Source of the DNA: Raphanus sativus
Taxonomy: Eukaryota; Streptophyta; Magnoliopsida; Brassicales; Brassicaceae
Length of the DNA stretch: 64,000 bases
Assembly: GCF_000801105.2 (NCBI RefSeq)
Contig: NC_079514.1
Location: 50,637,372-50,701,371 of the forward strand
Direction of reading: 5' to 3'
Both the position numbers and the translations under genes were made by a program. The notes under the pieces are model-generated. The model saw only the letters and a program-made list of their open reading frames with translations. It was not told the DNA's origin and did not search any database. Of the stretch, positions 24,606 through 36,900 are shown piece after piece (positions within the stretch are counted from its first letter, which is position 1; each line of letters begins with the position of its first letter).

Positions 24606-25246
24606 AAATGAAGTGAGAAAGTTACTAGAATGGCAAAGACAAGGGAGATGAGCGTTTGTTGCAAAGTGACCAATGAGATATGCTTGTTGCAAGAGTTTGT
24701 TGCACAAAGAGAAAGCAAAGATAGATGAGAGAAATGAGAGTTTGGTGCACAAAGAGAAAGCAAAGACATAGTTATATATAGAGACATATCGGGTACATAC
24801 ACCCGTGAGTATGAAACATACATGATTGAGAGACATATCGGGTACATACACCCGTGAGTACAAAACAGAAGAAATAAACTAAACATACATGATTGTTTAA
24901 AGCCGTGATGGAAAGAGAAGTGTAGAAACAAACAAAATCTACACTTTCCCGTGATTGAAACAGACCTACACTACTACCCGTGCCTCATAATACAAACAGA
25001 CTGAACAAGGATCCACCTCCACACGCATCAACCTCCACACGCATCCACCTCCTGCAACCGCGACCTGCAGACAAGTAAACAACAGGTTCAAACAAGAACA
25101 CAACAGATTCAATAAACAAGTAAACAACAGGTACAAACAAGTTCAGACAAGTTCAGACAAGTAAACAACAAGTTCAGAACAACATGTACAAACAAGTTCA
25201 GACAAGTTCAGACAAGTTAAAATGCAACTAACCAAATCACAGCATT

Positions 25247-25969
25247 TCAGCTATGAGCTTTTTTTTTCAGAGACACTTCTTCATCAGAAAGTGTCTCAAC
25301 TTTTCTGCCTAGCAGGCGTTCAAGCAGCTTCTGTTTGGAAATGGTTTTTTTCTCTGCTAGTATGGTCTCTATCTTATCAAAAGCTGCTTCTTTCCTGTGC
25401 TTCTTGCGTTTGGCTGCCTTTATACCAGGAGGCCTCACATCTTCCTCCTCACCGACGTCCTCCACAGGGTCCTTCCTTTTCTCCTTCGCACCTTCTTTGG
25501 AGAGAACGTTTGATCTCAATTTTTGATCAAACCTCAGTTCCCTCCAACAATGTTCCATGGTGAACTTGACTTTATAGTCATTGAAGAAGATATCATGGGC
25601 CGCCTTCATGACATCATTCTCATTAGTGCCACTCGCTTGCTCCCTCAATGCGGTTTCATGGCTTCCGACAAACCTGTTAACCTGCTCATTGACTCTTCCC
25701 CACCTCTGCTTACATTGACCCCACGGTCTAGGAACGGAGCCAACGAGTTGAGGGCTAGCATTGAAGTGCTCTTCAATTCTCTTCCAAAACGCCCCTGCCT
25801 TCTGGTCAGTACTCACAATGGGATCCTTGCTAGTGTTCAACCAAGCACTGATCAGCACCACGTCTTCCTTGGTTGTCCACTTGCGCCTTTCCACCGGTTT
25901 AGGAACCTCAGAACACCCTATGTCTATTGTTTCACTGCTATGGGAAGCTATTAGGGAAAAAGGATCCAT
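25247..25969 (-). CDS. Myb/SANT-like protein, PIF/Harbinger second ORF
   Basis: A 240-residue uninterrupted ORF starts ATG at 25969. Residues about 28-100 form a trihelix/Myb-SANT-like domain (RRKWTTKEDVVLISAWLN, GAFWKRIEEHFN, GQCKQRWGRVN). A central segment (MEHCWRELRFDQKL) and a Lys/Glu-rich C-terminus with nuclear-localisation-like KAAKRKKHRK and coiled-coil potential follow. PIF elements encode such a protein beside the transposase, where it helps DNA binding or nuclear import. It is co-oriented with the transposase remnant and appears intact although the transposase is broken. Databases often mislabel this family as 'glutathione S-transferase T3-like'. Confidence 0.8.
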   Translation of the reverse strand: MDPFSLIASHSSETIDIGCSEVPKPVERRKWTTKEDVVLISAWLNTSKDPIVSTDQKAGAFWKRIEEHFNASPQLVGSVPRPWGQCKQRWGRVNEQVNRFVGSHETALREQASGTNENDVMKAAHDIFFNDYKVKFTMEHCWRELRFDQKLRSNVLSKEGAKEKRKDPVEDVGEEEDVRPPGIKAAKRKKHRKEAAFDKIETILAEKKTISKQKLLERLLGRKVETLSDEEVSLKKKAHS

Positions 25970-26362
25970 TTTGGGTTGCGATGTGTTTTCAAGGTTGGTT
26001 TCGGTTTTAAAGTTTGTGTGTTGCAGATGTGGTTTGTGTGTGTTTTAAAATGAGGATTGCCTATGTTTTAAACTAGTTTTGCCTTTCAAAGGACAAATAA
26101 ATTAAACATACTCTAACAACCAACAATTAATTATTGTTAACTACACTACAACTAGCTTCACAGAGAGCATTCATTATACACATCAAATCAATTTTAAACT
26201 CGCCACCATTCATTACGCAACTAACCAAAACAATTGTCTTGAAAAAAATTCAAGACAATTGTACTTCAATTTTACCTACTTCAATTCAGTTCCACTTCTA
26301 CTATACCTAGTTCAAGTTCAGTGTTACTATTTCTAATTCAAGTTCAGTGTTACCTTTTCTTT

Positions 26363-26991
26363 TTAGTCGAAGCAGACCTTCTCCAACTGCGAGACCTGCA
26401 CAGTGAGGTTATAAACCTCAGCGTTGAGGTGATCAACAACCCCAGTGAGGCTTTTAACCTCTGCCTGGACATGTAAACAAAGAGAGACAATGTGTTAGTC
26501 AAGTAATAAAATGAAAACAAAAATATTACAGAGAACATAAAAAACAAAGAGAGACAACGAGGCTTTACCTCCAGTCCCTCAATCTGTTGTTTCAGCTCCG
26601 GCACCCACTTGATCAGCTGCTCAGCCTCTTCCACACGCTTAGTCAAGATTTCGAGTTGCTCCTGGACACCAATCACCCAAGGCTGACGATAATGTAACCC
26701 ATCACCCTTGTTGACAACAAAAACAAAAACAAATATGAGAAACAATTACTATAAGAGATACAAAAACACAAAAATATATGCTAGAAGAACCCTTACCTCG
26801 TAGTGAATGCACGTGAAGAACCGCTTCCCAGGAAGAGTGTCGTACTGGTCCTTCCCCCTCACCTCGTTAATTATCCTCCCACCACAGGGACACCTCGTCG
26901 GAATCCCATACTCCGAATCAGCCACGTATCCCACCATATTCGTGTGCTTCATCTGCCTCTTTGCCTCACTTCTATCTTCACCGGGATCCAT
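26363..26991 (-). CDS. GRF-type zinc-finger / coiled-coil protein, 144 aa
   Basis: Three coding exons on the minus strand, 26797-26991, 26569-26706 and 26363-26464, with GT-AG introns in phase 0 and a 144-residue product. Exon 1 holds a GRF-like zinc finger (TRCPCGGR ... GKRFFTCIHYE). Exons 2 and 3 encode a continuous heptad-like helix (LEILTKRVEEAEQLIKWVPE; VVDHLNAEVYNLTVQVSQLE). A consensus-like AG directly precedes the ATG, suggesting a 5' UTR intron. It lies inside the Harbinger ends, transcribed like the Myb ORF. Exons, splice sites and frame are intact. GRF fingers bind nucleic acid in other proteins; the role here is unknown. Confidence 0.7.
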
Positions 26992-27037
26992 CTGTACCAT
27001 AAAGAGAACAAGATGAAGTAAGAAAGAAACCACAACT

Positions 27038-27313
27038 CGATTAGCCAAGAAAACACAAAAAGCATGACAATATCAAACCGCATGACAATTTCAAACCGAA
27101 AATCGAAACCCACATATCGATTTCGAACCCTAACTCGAAACCCCCAAATTCGATTTTCAATCACCGAGCCCTAATCGATTAGCCAAGAAAACACAAAAAG
27201 CATGACAATATCTAACCGCATGACAATTTCAAACCGAAAATCGAAACCTACATATCGATTTCGAACCCTAACTCGAAACCCCCAAATTCGATTTTCAATC
27301 ACCGAGCCCTAAT
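27038..27313. repeat. 138-bp tandem duplication upstream of the GRF gene
   Basis: Two near-identical units, 27038-27175 and 27176-27313, differ by only a few bases. They lie 47 bp upstream of the GRF gene start codon, in its leader or promoter. Confidence 0.9.
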
Positions 27314-27703
27314 CTTTTAAATGAAAGGGTAATCGTTTAAATCAAACGGTGAAACCCCTCGAAACTAACCTCAGATCGTCGAGGAGATAGTCCGGCGTCG
27401 ATTAGATCGTCAAAACCTCTGGGAATCAGCGTCGCTTGAGATATCACCTCCGAGAGAGACAAACCCTAGTTTTCGAAAAGAGGAGAGAAAATGAGAGAGA
27501 GATCTCGATACCCGGTTTTCCAATGCGTTTACGCGATAGAGCGTGGCCACTGGACGAGCGACACGTGCCTTGAACCCGTATCATACGGGTTCAGTGGGAA
27601 GGATCGGTTCACCGATTAAAACCACCTTTTTCATTTATTTTTTTAGTTTGGGCCTATGAACTCGAGCCCACGAACTCGTGGAAATACCTCAATGCACATG
27701 CCC

Positions 27704-29979
27704 TAATAAGACTATGACCGTCGAGATCAGTAATATATTGATTGGTACCAGTATAAACGTCGTTTCACATGAGCAAACAAGAAAATGATATGATAAGATT
27801 AATAGTTGAATCATACAAACTTTCCAAATATGAAAAAGTGAGACTTTCGCATTACACATCAAAAAGAATTCAAATGCTGTAATCATATCATTCGCACACT
27901 CTTTGGCTCTTTCTCTTCGTTCTCCAACCTGAGGTGGAGCACGCAGATTGTCAATTATTCAGGGGTATTTTAGTAACTGTACATAAGAAATGTCGTCCGT
28001 ACATGTAGAAAAGATCGAACGGGGTCGCTTTCGACCTAATTCACACTCCCACTTTACCGTTAGGTCAAGCTCCCATCTGAGAGAATCTTTTTGAGATCCA
28101 TTATCAAGAATTTAAAAAGAGTCTGTACTTTTTAATTCAGCTAATCAGTGTTATATGCACATCATTACTTCGACAGGTGATTGATCAATTTATTTTATAA
28201 TCACAAATGGAAAGTAAAGAACAGCCAAAATACAAAAACATATACAGATTTGATTTACAACATTAGTTTATTACATGTATATATATATACTGCAAAAGAG
28301 ATTGTGTAATTTTGGGTGAGTGAAATGATACAATGTAATGTTAGATTGAGGTAAAAAAAGGGTAAACTAATAATATAAGAGAAGAGGGGACCATGAAAAT
28401 AGATGTATCACATGATCTTTCTCTGGCTCTCTGAATATGGGCCTCAAGATCTCTTCCTCCCCATTATTTGTGCCTGCGAAACCTTCTGGTTCTGGATAAG
28501 TCTTAACTCATTTGTCTAAATGTTTCTGGAATTATAGCAGCTAACAATCAGAGAATGAATCTTTGGATGATATAACATATATTTTGTCTTATCATATAAC
28601 TAAGATGCTAGTTTTTAATAGGAAATTCCAAGTAATAATCTGATTAATTTTCTGAACACAAATATGTAATTAATGTGAAAAACTAGAATGAATGATTGGA
28701 TGTTTGGATGATCTAACATATATTTTGAATGTTTGAACATATAACTAGAATGTATGTTTGGATGATCTAACATATATTTTGTCTTAGCATATAACTAAGA
28801 TGCTAGTTTTTAATAGGGAATTCCAAGTAATAATCTGATAAATTGTCTGAACACAAATATGTAACTAATGTAAAAAAGGATGACAATTATTGAGAGAGGG
28901 TAGGGACCAAGGGAGGATGAGTTTTATAGGCTAAAGACTCAAGAAAGGGAAATTACAAAGAGATGGCTCAATTATGGGTGATTAATTCATAGAGTAGAGT
29001 AGATTAGTAGGCAAGGGCCTTCCCCATTCCTAGCTGTTCTTCTATTTCTATTTCTGAATCGCTCACTAAATTTTTTTTTGGAACATTTTAGTTTTAGTTT
29101 GAAATTGAAAACCAAAATGTATCACCTACCCACTCTTCCTTCCATGTTGTTTTTTAGTTTCTTAATTAGTCTGTTAGTTCTTTGATCAAAAAAAAAAGTC
29201 TATTCGTTCTTTCAGAAAAAAAAACTAGCTGACTTCAAAACTGATCTTAACACACAGACAACATACCCCTGTTGTGATTTGTATGAAAAAGTTCTCAAAT
29301 ATGATCTTCATAATCTACTAAGTACTAACCATAAAATCTGAACTATGGAACTATTTCTTCTTTTCGCTCGTCTCCAAATTCTTACTATCAATGGGCTACA
29401 AAAGGCTTTTGAGACGAGCTAATATCTTTTATCTTTTCATATTGAATTACTGAAATTCTTTAACTCAGAGATTTCTTTAAAGCCCTCAATACATTTTGGC
29501 TGGGCTATGAAACCTATTTATTGGCTATAACATGGGCTTACATCTCAATAAAATAAAGTACCGAAACTACGAAGAAAATTTATTTGGGCCATGAAACCCA
29601 TCTACGGTGATAAACATGGGCTTGGTCCTCAGTAAACAGATAAGGTTCCACCAACACTTGAACTCAGATTATTGGATTTCAGTCCAATAATTTCAAGATT
29701 CACACAACTAAATTAATATTATCTCAAATTGTTTAAAAAATATATATATTAATAGAGTTCGTTAGGTGGAAATGTGAAAAAAGTCAATAATTTCGTTATG
29801 ATGATTTTACTTTGTATATAAAAATAAAAAGGAAAAAAAATAAAGTCTGTCCGTAATAATTAAAGTAAAGTACGCTTTCACACACGAGCTTCCTTTGCCT
29901 TTTTATATGCTTTGCTTTGTAGTAGACAACCTAAACTCTATACAGATCCTTGTGACAATAGTTAAATTTAAAAACCACT
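27704..29979. other. Intergenic upstream of the aspartyl protease
   Basis: AT-rich with no gene. It contains a direct repeat of about 120 bp (28562-28682 and 28757-28877) with a partial third unit at about 28705-28756. A TATA-like stretch (TTTATATG) near 29902 could serve the protease gene. Confidence 0.5.
28562..28877. repeat. Direct repeat, about 120 bp, offset 195 bp
   Basis: The units begin tttggatgat and share about 120 bp with a handful of substitutions. The middle part repeats the first 25 bases again. No coding content. Confidence 0.85.
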
Positions 29980-31431
29980 ATGGGAAGAAAAGTCCAAAAC
30001 ACCCTCATCTTCTCCGCCGTTCTCTTCCTCTCACTCTCCTCCGCCGCGTCTTCTTCCTCCCAATACAACACCCTCGTCGTCAACACTCTCCCTTCCTCCC
30101 CAATCCTCTCATCTCCCGACGAATCCGAATCCTTGACCACTGTGTCCGAATCCACAACTTCACTCTCCCTCCACCTATCCCACGTCGACGCTATCTCCTC
30201 CTTCTCCGACGCAACCCCGTCGGAGCTCTTCAACCTCCGTCTCAAAAGAGACTCTCTCCGCGTCGAGTCTTTAACCAGCCTCGCCGCCGTCCGAAATGTC
30301 ACGAGGAGAAGAACTCCACGCGCGTCCGGCGGGTTCAGCGGCGCTGTTATCTCCGGTCTCTCGCAAGGAAGCGGAGAGTATTTCATGAGGCTCGGCGTCG
30401 GGACTCCGGCGACTAACATGTACATGGTCCTCGACACTGGAAGCGACGTCGTTTGGCTACAGTGCGCTCCTTGCAAAGTGTGTTACAACCAATCCGACGC
30501 GATCTTCGACCCGTCCAAATCCAAAACCTTCGCCACCGTCCCGTGCGGTTCTCGTCTCTGTCGGAGGTTGGACGACTCGACGGAATGCGTCAGACAAAGA
30601 AGCAAGTCTTGTCTCTATCAAGTCTCGTACGGAGACGGATCGTTCACGTTGGGAGACTTATCGACCGAAACGCTGACTTTTAAAGGCGCACATGTCGATC
30701 ACGTGGCGGTGGGATGCGGCCACGATAACGAAGGATTGTTCGTGGGCGCGGCTGGGCTGTTGGGCCTGGGCCGCGGAGGGTTATCTTTCCCGTCGCAGAC
30801 GAAAAACCGTTATAACGGTAAGTTCTCCTACTGTTTGGTGGACCGGACGAGCTCCGGTTCGGCTTCTAAACCGCCTTCGACCATCGTCTTCGGAAACGAC
30901 GCCGTTCCGAAAACCTCCGTTTTCACGCCGCTGCTGACTAACCCGAAGCTGGACACTTTCTACTACTTGCAGCTTCTCGGGATCAGCGTCGGCGGTGCGC
31001 GCGTTCGTGGCGTCTCGGAGTCGCAGTTCAAGCTCGACGCCGCCACCGGAAACGGCGGAGTTATCATCGACTCCGGCACCTCCGTCACTCGGCTGACTCA
31101 GCCGGCTTACGTGGCGCTCAGAGACGCGTTTCGTCTCGGCGCGAAGAGGCTGAAACGCGCTCCGTCGTACTCTCTGTTCGACACGTGTTTCGACCTCTCC
31201 GGGATGGCGACGGTGAAGGTCCCGACGGTGGTGTTTCATTTCGGCGGCGGAGAGGTTTCGCTTCCGGCGAGTAACTATCTGATTCCGGTGAACACTGAAG
31301 GGCGGTTCTGTTTCGCGTTCGCGGGAACGATGGGGAGTTTGTCGATCATTGGGAACATACAGCAACAGGGTTTCCGGGTCGCTTATGACTTAACCGGGTC
31401 ACGGATCGGGTTTCTGCCTCGCGCGTGTTAA
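29980..31431 (+). CDS. Pepsin-like (A1) aspartyl protease, At3g61820-like
   Basis: A single-exon gene of 483 residues. A hydrophobic N-terminus (about residues 8-25) fits a signal peptide for the secretory route. A propeptide-like segment precedes the mature domain, which starts near GSGEYFMRLGVGTPA. The catalytic motifs are DTGS at residues 152-155 and DSGT at 364-367, with flap sequence YGDGSFT between them and paired cysteines (CAPCKVCYN, CGSRLCRR) typical of plant atypical A1 proteases. Both active-site aspartates are present. Sequence and length match Arabidopsis At3g61820. Coding DNA is GC-rich against AT-rich surroundings. The natural substrate is not known to me. Confidence 0.93.
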   Translation: MGRKVQNTLIFSAVLFLSLSSAASSSSQYNTLVVNTLPSSPILSSPDESESLTTVSESTTSLSLHLSHVDAISSFSDATPSELFNLRLKRDSLRVESLTSLAAVRNVTRRRTPRASGGFSGAVISGLSQGSGEYFMRLGVGTPATNMYMVLDTGSDVVWLQCAPCKVCYNQSDAIFDPSKSKTFATVPCGSRLCRRLDDSTECVRQRSKSCLYQVSYGDGSFTLGDLSTETLTFKGAHVDHVAVGCGHDNEGLFVGAAGLLGLGRGGLSFPSQTKNRYNGKFSYCLVDRTSSGSASKPPSTIVFGNDAVPKTSVFTPLLTNPKLDTFYYLQLLGISVGGARVRGVSESQFKLDAATGNGGVIIDSGTSVTRLTQPAYVALRDAFRLGAKRLKRAPSYSLFDTCFDLSGMATVKVPTVVFHFGGGEVSLPASNYLIPVNTEGRFCFAFAGTMGSLSIIGNIQQQGFRVAYDLTGSRIGFLPRAC

Positions 31432-33391
31432 GATTGACTGATTTATTTACCAAACTCTTTATGGGTGAGAAAGCACTTTATCTACATTGTCATCATCAGT
31501 GATTTATCATACTATACTCATTAGTAGGCTATTAACTCATTGTTAATGGAGGAGATCCCGAGATGGAGATTTTTATTTCTATATTGTTTAGATACGGTTT
31601 AAAATTGTATTTCTTTACTTTCAAGTCAAAGAGGAGTAAATCTTAAGTGTATTGTTTTTCTTTGAATGTTTTTAATAAAAGTAAAATTATTGGTTATTTC
31701 GCTATATTGTAGAGTAATAGATCTTTTTGCAATTCTCCACCTGATAGCACTTTGGTCATTCATCCAAAAATGTATACTCTTCTGGAAGTTATTTGCACTA
31801 TCTTTACGAGTTAAGATCAGTTGTGTCAATCACTAGACTAGCTCACTCAGATTTTTAATAACTAATACATATCTAACTTACATAATTTCATATAGACCAC
31901 TAGGTTCATTACTACCAAACAGTTTCAAAATTAAATTCCATGAATCTTCTTCGCAGTATTGCATTACCATTAGACAATATATTAGCATAATAACTAGCTA
32001 TCTTTTTTTTTTTATTTTAATGCGTAATTCATCCTTCTATGCATTTTTGTGCATAACCTATGGTTTGGTGCATCTCGATATGGGGTGGACATGTACACTT
32101 GTGTTTCTCTCCATGTGAGCGAGAGAGTAGAGTGTGGACAGTTCTTGGTCTATTGTGTATTTTAAGAAGGAATCAATAATTCGGAAACTGAAGCAAGATA
32201 ATTTCTTCAGAAAGTAACAAATCAAATACTTCTGTTTTTTTTTGTCAAAAACAAATCAATAATATAATGCCTAGTAATCCAATTTTAGATATCAATTATA
32301 ATTCGATCAAAAAAAAAGATATCAATTATAAAAAAAAAAATCTCGAAGAGGATACAGAGACAAAGTGCGGCACATGGACCCATATGGTCAAAATAATGCA
32401 GCCACCGAACGAGCCACCAGTTTTATACTCATTTTCTTTCCCGCCGTTTCCTCCGCAAACATCTCCTCTTTCTCAATCACTTGCGCTTTTAGTGGAGATG
32501 TGATGACTGATGAGTCATTTTGACACTTGCGGTTCTACAAAGTAAAAATATTTTTTTGTTTGTCAACCTAAAAAAAGCACTAATTTATTAGATAACTAGT
32601 CGACTTTTAGAGATAAAGTGATGCCTTAAAAATTAAAATATATAGCCAGCATATCATCTGTCTTACAAAAAGTTATATTAACCATGATATTATAAAAATA
32701 ATGTTGTTTTTTGAACTGTAAATGTTAGTTTGTAATTCATTTATCTTTCAACCGTTATTTTCAAAGGTATTAAAACAGCCTTAAAATGTTCATATATATA
32801 TTAAAAATCGAAAATGTTTAAATATTAAAATAGACGACAACTTTCCCTAACATGATGACAATTTGCATTTCCGAGTTATTCGAGGACAAATGTCTTGTTA
32901 GATATTAGTAGAAAAATGACTCGAAGTCGAGGAATCTATGTCATATTTGCACGTGACATATCAGACAAAGGAAGAAAATATTGTCCCAATCACTCAAATA
33001 TCTCTCCACTTATCTATTTCTTAACTTTGTTTATTTTGTCAACGAAAAGCCCGGTGGGCTGACATGTTGTAATACAGTCCATAAAAACAAAGACACATAA
33101 CAAACACAAAGGCCTATAAAACATCAGTTAACCAGTGATTTAACTACTTAACTCATATAGACATCAGTTAACCAGTGATTGATCTACTTAACTTAACTCA
33201 TATAGAAACAGTTGTTAAGTCAAATCTCTGATTTATGTGTTATAAAAAAAAGAGAGTCAAATCTCTGATTCTGTGAAGCCTTTTCTTTTCTCAGACCAAA
33301 TCCCAACATGGAAGAAGATTGTACAATGACATGTTCTATTTGAAAAACTAATGATGAAACATGAAAGCTGGATCGTTGTTGTTCTCGCTTT

Positions 33392-33455
33392 TTCTTTTAC
33401 GTGGTGCCGTGGTGGTAAAGATGTTCTTTTACGTGGTGCCGTGGTGGTAAAGATG
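33392..33455. repeat. 32-bp tandem repeat, two copies
   Basis: The unit ttcttttacgtggtgccgtg and its continuation is repeated exactly with period 32. Confidence 0.9.
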
Positions 33456-33800
33456 ATCACTATCATTAGATCGAATTCTTTGTGGATAATTTTCATTTAT
33501 TTTTTAAAGAAGGTCTGAGTTTGCTTAAGATGAAGAAGAATAAATTGTTCCTTTACATTATACTTAGTCTTTTAAATGGCTTTGAACCCAAGCTACATTT
33601 CGTTACTCATTTCTCATGTCATATCCTTTTTTATTTTTTGAATTGAATATTAAATTTAATTCAAAAGAAAAAAATCTTGTTACAAATATGTGTGTCCTTT
33701 TCAAAATTTCTAAACAAGATTAAAACGAAAAATTGAAAACTCTTGGATCCAAACTCTTCTTTCACTTCCTAAATCATCATTCCTCTCAAATCTACCTAGC

Positions 33801-33970
33801 TCTCACTCCTATTAGACAGCCAACACTCACTCCTACTGGATAATCAGCTCTCACTCCTACTGATTCCTTCATCAAATCATCTTGTCTTCTTCTCATAACT
33901 ATCTATCTCTCACTTCTACTAGGCAGCCATCACTCACTCCTACTGGACATCAGCTCTCACTCTTACTGAA
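33801..33970. repeat. CTCACTCCTACT-type repeat, two blocks
   Basis: Blocks at 33801-33863 and 33909-33970 each carry three CTCACTYCTA-like motifs in the same order, offset 108 bp. Confidence 0.75.
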
Positions 33971-36900
33971 CTTTCTCAATCAGTTGCTTCACACTTTTTA
34001 CTCTTACGACTTCCTATCTTGTGCTAAACCATGTAGTCATTCCACCTTCATATTTATTATCTTCCCTTCGCCTAATCACTGTGAATTTGTTCCTCATCTC
34101 CTTAACGTCAAAAAGTTACGTAAACTGATCGATTTCTTTTAAGTTCTTATTAAAGTAAAAAGTAATGTTTTTTTCATAAGCCATCAGAGTTTATTTAGTG
34201 GTCCATCTAATTCTAAGTAGTTTTGAGTTTTGACAATTAAAATTTACTACTAGCTATACTATTTTTAAAGAGATTATGCATTTTTTTCAAAAAAATGATT
34301 AGTTTGCAGATACAAATATTAACCCTTGAGTTTCTGGGCAACTGATGCTTAGTAGTGAACCAACTACTAAGCTCACATTTTCAGGCTCAGTGTTTATGAT
34401 TTTTGCTCCAGGTTTGTAGAGACAGATGGTAAAAGCTATAATCGGGTCAGGCGGAAGGAGATCAGGAAAATCATTTTAAGCGCACATATTTCGAAAGTAA
34501 GATTTAATTCACTTACTAAAGACTGGTGGCATTGGTTATGCTCTGATACTGGTAATTGTGACTGCTTTTGTGTTCAGTTTTTTGCGAGTCACCACTGGAT
34601 AGTTCAGATATACAAGCTGAAACCTCAAAAGAACATGATTCGTGGTAGATAAAATTAAAAAAGCTGAAACTGGTAAATCACCTGAACAGAATTCAGGAAA
34701 TTAGTTGAAGGCTGTCAGTGATGTGTTGTTATAGCTGTTTCTACATTCTCATACTAATTGTGGCTGAGTTTTGCAGTTCAACTATGCGCTCTTTGCGCAT
34801 ATATGGTTGAGGGAACAGGAGATTAGGTGGATATGTGAATGTGTTTCACAAACCCAAAAGTCGAGGATTTATGATAGTGTTGTCCACATGTTCTGAGTCT
34901 GTCAAGAAGTGAAAAACATTCAAGAAGTGTAATCTTCTGAAATTTGAAGATGGAATAACAGGCCATTTGGTTGATCTAGGTTTTCTTCGTTGCCTATTTG
35001 AGTATTGTTACCAGAGAAATTTGTTTTACAATATGCAGTTTTACATTCGTTGTTATGTGTTTCTGAATGATATGAATATTTCCCAATAAAACTATCTCTC
35101 ATTTGTTTTTTCCGCATGTAATCTAATATTTTGCACATAATTACATTTTTTTCTTACTCAATTTTATTAATTCATCTACTTTTCTATTTTCAATATGTTA
35201 TGGTCCTATAAATCTTCCACACGCACTATAAAGCATTAGAAATTCTATTGCTGAAAAAAATATGAACACATAAAACTGTTATAATATTTCTCAAAAACAG
35301 CCAAAACTCTTAAAATAAGAATAATAATTTCTTCCATCGCGTTAGTTATTAATCAAACTTCGTAAGTTCAGTTTCTATCTTATTTTAGTGTTGGCGTAAT
35401 GGGGTATGTTATATATGTTTTAAATGTAACACTAAACTATTAAAATTAAAAAAATAAAATAATTAAAATATTGAAAATTATAGATAGACTCCATACAAAA
35501 TTTATTATTTCAAAAAGAAAACTAACAATATAAATTTTATATTTCTATAATTTTAAAATTATAGTTACTAATTTATTTGTTGAATATAACTCTATATTTG
35601 TACAGGTTTTTAATTAATAGTTTATTATTTTATTGAGTTGTGTTCTTTTTGAATTCTTATAATTTGAGTGTAACTAAATGAATTAATTTATATAGTTTAT
35701 GCTGTAAGTACAAATAAAGAGAAAATATACATGGCAGGATAAAGAAGGTCATGTAAAATTAGGTTTTCTTTTTCATTTTCTGAACCTTTCTGTTTAGAAC
35801 AAAAAGAGTATTTGTTAATGGTGTTATGTGATTGGAGTATGAATGCTTGCAATATACTTGATTAAAATGGTGGGGCATGGGGAGATGAATCTAAGAGGAT
35901 TTGGTGCGTAAACTATGTAAAAAATGTGAATGGAAATGGTACTTTCTACATTTTCCAATTAATTTATATATTTACATTCTCCAGTTAATTTATATATTTA
36001 CATAAATAAGAGCTTCTCCAATTAATTTATATATTTACAAGATAGAACATACGTGTAAAAGTCTTCTGCTCAGCATTGACTGAAAATAAGCTCTTTTTTA
36101 ACCTGTCATAAAAATAGTTTACAAGTCAGTTTAAATCAGAATTAATCCGATTAACTGATTTAGGCGCCCGGTTAATAATGGTCTGATTTTTTGCCCCGAA
36201 TTGACCTGAATCGCTAGGTGTTCTCAAGCCGAGCGTGTAGGCGGCCCCCGTATTTTTGAACAGAAGATTTTTCGTAAGTGTTGTTAGTACTTTGCAGGAC
36301 CCAACAACTCATCTATACTGATATTTTCCTATTATTTTTTCTAAGACTTAAGTTTTAGAAGAGATATAACTTTTACAAGTTATGTAAACTCACAACATTT
36401 TTAGCTTAAAATTTTTTACATGTTTCAGATCTATATATATAATTCTTAAATTTATTCATATTAAAACATATATGTACAAAGCTGCGAAATACTATCTTCC
36501 TCTTCTTTAGTATGTTAATCCTATTATTTTTAGTCTTTTTAATATGTAACATTATTTTAAACAATTTTAAAGTTCGATCACAGACACCAAACCATTAATA
36601 AGATTAATATTCTCCATTTACAACAAAAATAAAATTTATAAACATATAAATTTATTATTATGGAAAAATTGAAAAAAACAAGAAGTTAAATATAAAAAGT
36701 TCTTTATTTTATATATAAAACAAAAATAAAAGATACGAGTTAAACTAAATATTTTTATTTAATATTTGTTTCATTTTAAAATGTTTTATTCTATATTAGT
36801 ATGAGTCATTACAATTAATAAGATTGATTATTTGAAGTTTTATTATATTTTTATTTTAATAGTGTAGAATTGTTAATTTATTTGTTTAATTTTAAGTTAC

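Larger units (their letters stand above)
23809..27703 (-). mobile_element. PIF/Harbinger element, 3.9 kb, with three coding segments
   Basis: Ends are GGGCATCCGCATT at the left and GGGCATGTGCATT read inward from the right. They are flanked by TAA at 23806-23808 and 27704-27706. Inside, all on the minus strand, are a transposase C-terminal remnant, a Myb/SANT-like ORF (the usual second gene of PIF elements) and a spliced GRF-zinc-finger gene. Tandem repeats lie at 24473-24605, around 24780-24880 and 25080-25210. The catalytic part of the transposase is missing, so the element is probably non-autonomous. Confidence 0.8.

Noticed and set aside
29895..30416. 173-codon ORF overlapping the protease start in another frame
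   Set aside because: Pro/Arg-rich shadow frame; the protease frame has domains and both catalytic motifs.
30781..31365. 194-codon antisense ORF across the aspartyl protease
   Set aside because: Shadow of the real gene; low-complexity Arg-rich product in GC-rich coding DNA.
33882..34142. 86-codon ORF in the CTCACTCCTACT repeat region
   Set aside because: Ser/Leu-rich product of a repeat, no domain, no splice or promoter support.
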